Positions 5,510-7,294 of a stretch of DNA of 7,294 nt are shown here, piece by piece. Both the position numbers and the translations under genes were made by a program. Source of the stretch: Bacteroidales bacterium (lineage in GTDB: Bacteria; Bacteroidota; Bacteroidia; Bacteroidales; B18-G4); the NCBI GenBank assembly GCA_030618905.1, contig JAUXCL010000120.1, positions 1 through 7,294 of the forward strand. The letters are read 5' to 3'. The notes beneath the pieces were generated by a model. The model made no database searches and was not told the DNA's origin. It worked only from the letters and a program-made list of their open reading frames with translations. The first letter of the stretch is position 1. Every line of letters begins with the position of its first letter.

Positions 5510-6757
5510 ATGTCATTTCTGTATAATATTTCAATTTATTTATACCATTTTGGCATTTTCTTATCCAGCTTCTTTAATGCTAAAGCAAGATCCTGGATTC
5601 AAGGAAGAAAACATCTTTTCAAAAAGCTGGCAGCCCTGGATTTGAAAAAAAAGCCCTTGATCTGGATCCATTGTGCTTCATTGGGCGAATTTGAGCAAGG
5701 CAGGCCAGTGATTGAGGGGCTGAGGGATAAGTATCCGGATCATTTCCTTTTACTGACATTTTTCTCCCCGTCCGGGTTTGAGATTAAAAAAGATTATGAT
5801 CAGGTTGATCATGTAGCTTACCTCCCGATTGATACAAAACACAATGCAAAAGCATTTCTGGATATACTCAATCCCTGTCTGGCAATATTCGTAAAATATG
5901 AATTCTGGTTTAACTACATCAATGCCATGGCGGCACGGGATATCCCTGTGGTGGTTATTTCGGCTAACTTCAGGAGGGATCAGCATTTCTTTAAGTGGTA
6001 TGGAGAATGGTTCAGGAAAGGACTTGGAAAGATCAACACTATTTTCGTGCAAAGGGATGATTCAAAGGAACTTTTAGGCAGCATTGGTTATGAGGCTGTA
6101 TTTGTCAGTGGAGACACACGCTTCGACAGGGTTGCAAGCATTGTAAGTGCAGCTGGGGAGATCAATCCGGTCATGCAGTTTAAAGATGGCAAAGCCTTGT
6201 TGCTGGCGGGAAGTACCTGGCCGAAAGATGAAGAAATCATTATGTCCGTTTATCCCGACCTGAAGGATACCATGAAATTGGTTCTGGTCCCTCATGAAGT
6301 ACACGAGGAAAGGATCAGGCATCTGTGCGGCCAACTTAATTTCCCTTTCATTAAGTTTTCAGAAGTAAAAGATTTACAGGATCATGATGCCGGTATACTC
6401 ATCATAGATAGCATCGGGCTTTTATCCAGGCTTTACAGGTATGCCGATATATCTTATATCGGAGGTGGGTTTGGTGTGGGCATACATAATATCCTGGAAG
6501 CTGCAGCATTTGGAAAGCCGGTAATTTTCGGACCCAATTACCACAAGTTCAAAGAGGCTGTAGAATTGGTTGACCGGGGGGGTGCTTTCAGCATCGAAAA
6601 TGCAGCACAATTGGAAGATAAGATAACATCCCTGATTAAGGATGAAAAGGGCTATCAGAAAGCCGCTGAAATTTCCTCATCATATGTTTTACAAAACCAG
6701 GGAGCAACAACAACCATACTGGAACAATTAGACAAGATCATTAACAATAAAGCATAA
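5510..6757 (+). CDS. waaA: 3-deoxy-D-manno-octulosonic acid (Kdo) transferase WaaA/KdtA
   Basis: This inner-membrane glycosyltransferase (GT30 family, GT-B fold) moves Kdo from CMP-Kdo to the lipid A precursor, starting the LPS inner core. The ATG at 5510 gives 415 residues, the usual length. An open extension to 5447 overlaps the preceding gene by 52 bases and lacks family resemblance, so it is rejected. Residues 4-23 form the N-terminal membrane anchor. WIHCASLGEFEQGRP holds Glu60, equivalent to the proposed catalytic base of the family (the GSVGE motif in others). FVKYEFWFN (Glu131) matches the usual TETEIWPN motif. GDTRFDRV lies near 201-208. The C-terminal CMP-Kdo site has GGGFGVGIHNILEAA (His326, Asn327, Glu330) followed by GKPVIFGPN. 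It sits between the beta-barrel candidate and pepA, with 11- and 10-base gaps, so the three are probably one transcript. Whether it adds one or more Kdo residues cannot be read from the sequence. Confidence 0.95.
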   Translation: MSFLYNISIYLYHFGIFLSSFFNAKARSWIQGRKHLFKKLAALDLKKKPLIWIHCASLGEFEQGRPVIEGLRDKYPDHFLLLTFFSPSGFEIKKDYDQVDHVAYLPIDTKHNAKAFLDILNPCLAIFVKYEFWFNYINAMAARDIPVVVISANFRRDQHFFKWYGEWFRKGLGKINTIFVQRDDSKELLGSIGYEAVFVSGDTRFDRVASIVSAAGEINPVMQFKDGKALLLAGSTWPKDEEIIMSVYPDLKDTMKLVLVPHEVHEERIRHLCGQLNFPFIKFSEVKDLQDHDAGILIIDSIGLLSRLYRYADISYIGGGFGVGIHNILEAAAFGKPVIFGPNYHKFKEAVELVDRGGAFSIENAAQLEDKITSLIKDEKGYQKAAEISSSYVLQNQGATTTILEQLDKIINNKA

Positions 6758-6767
6758 ATACTGGAGT

Positions 6768-7294
6768 ATGAAAAATATGATAAAGAGCATTTCATCATTA
6801 CCTGCGAAGGCACATCTTGTGCATATCGTTTATTCCAAAGATGAATTGAAAAGATTGAAACTGAAAAAGGAGGAGCTGAAATATGCGCAATCCATGTTTG
6901 AGGAAAATAAATCAATAATAATACCCATTAATCGTTATGAGCAATGGCTCTTCATACACATTGTAAAGCAGGATGAGAATCCTGACACGCAATTGGAGGG
7001 ATTGAGAAAAAGCGGGAACCAATTGCAGGGTATCATCAATAAGCACAGGATACAGCATATTCATCTTTTTGATGTCCGGGATAATAAGGATTCCTTGCTG
7101 GCCATGGCTGAGGGGATGGCACTGGGGAACTACCAGTTTATCGGGTACAGGAAAAGCGAAGATGACGAAGTACATACCTTAAGAAGCATTTATTTGCCTG
7201 CCAATATCGTCAAGGCTAAAGATGTCAAGGAATTGAATATCATTATAGAGGCCGTATATAATTGTCGTGACCTTGTCAATGAACCCTTGTCCCA
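6768..7294 (+). CDS. pepA: Leucyl aminopeptidase (peptidase family M17), N-terminal part, cut by the window end
   Basis: An open frame with no stop runs from the ATG at 6768 to the window edge (175 codons plus two bases). It matches the N-terminal domain and linker of M17 aminopeptidases, cytosolic two-metal enzymes that remove N-terminal residues from peptides. Key stretches are LLAMAEGMALGNYQFIGY (110-127) and the AVYNCRDLVNEPLS helix at the visible end (162-175), both typical of the region just before the catalytic domain. The metal-binding and catalytic residues lie beyond the window, so activity cannot be judged. GGAG at 6763-6766 is one base from this ATG but ten bases from a second ATG at 6777 (Met4), so translation may begin at the latter. 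It starts 10 bases after waaA and probably shares its transcript; no functional link to LPS is evident. Confidence 0.92.
   Translation, partial: MKNMIKSISSLPAKAHLVHIVYSKDELKRLKLKKEELKYAQSMFEENKSIIIPINRYEQWLFIHIVKQDENPDTQLEGLRKSGNQLQGIINKHRIQHIHLFDVRDNKDSLLAMAEGMALGNYQFIGYRKSEDDEVHTLRSIYLPANIVKAKDVKELNIIIEAVYNCRDLVNEPLS

Noticed and set aside
6655..7175. Minus-strand open frames opposite the waaA end and pepA
   Set aside because: They are antisense to clear coding sequence with family motifs on the plus strand and have no motif of their own.

Overview
The window looks like chromosomal DNA from a member of the Bacteroidota, probably Bacteroidales-like. The evidence is a type IX secretion (T9SS) C-terminal sorting domain at the left end, Bacteroidota-type -7 promoter boxes (TAnnTTTG) in front of three transcription units, weak or absent Shine-Dalgarno sequences, and moderate GC. 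No tRNA, rRNA, CRISPR array, insertion sequence or phage gene is visible.

Layout. Positions 1-206 hold the last part of a T9SS sorting domain, preceded in the same frame by a 7-bp tandem repeat. Positions 207-460 are intergenic. They begin with a second 7-bp-periodic tract directly after the stop codon, continue with two small palindromic elements sharing a 12-nt core, and end in a likely fabD promoter. fabD (malonyl-CoA:ACP transacylase) occupies 461-1345. It converges with a three-gene minus-strand operon read right to left: a WbpE-like DegT-family sugar aminotransferase (4600-3470), galE (UDP-hexose 4-epimerase, 3453-2431) and rfbB (dTDP-glucose 4,6-dehydratase, 2420-1368). A 142-bp divergent intergenic region (4601-4742) carries one promoter box per direction and a 12-bp perfect inverted repeat. 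On its right a plus-strand operon starts: an uncharacterised secreted protein, probably an outer-membrane beta-barrel (4743-5498), then waaA/kdtA (Kdo transferase, 5510-6757), then the N-terminal part of an M17 leucyl aminopeptidase (6768 to the window edge).

How the genes fit together. Most of the window concerns the cell envelope. FabD supplies malonyl-ACP for fatty acids, including lipid A acyl chains. The minus-strand operon makes activated sugars for O-antigen, capsule or protein glycans. WaaA adds Kdo to lipid A, and the beta-barrel candidate is co-transcribed with it. The divergent arrangement would let nucleotide-sugar supply and inner-core assembly share control. The aminopeptidase looks like a housekeeping gene that happens to be in the operon.

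No complete new system is visible. The most unusual material is non-coding or semi-coding: the heptad tracts on both sides of the sorting-domain fragment, the palindromic pair with a constant core and different self-complementary arms, and the inverted repeat between the two operons. All enzyme genes appear intact; the first and last genes are cut by the window edges.
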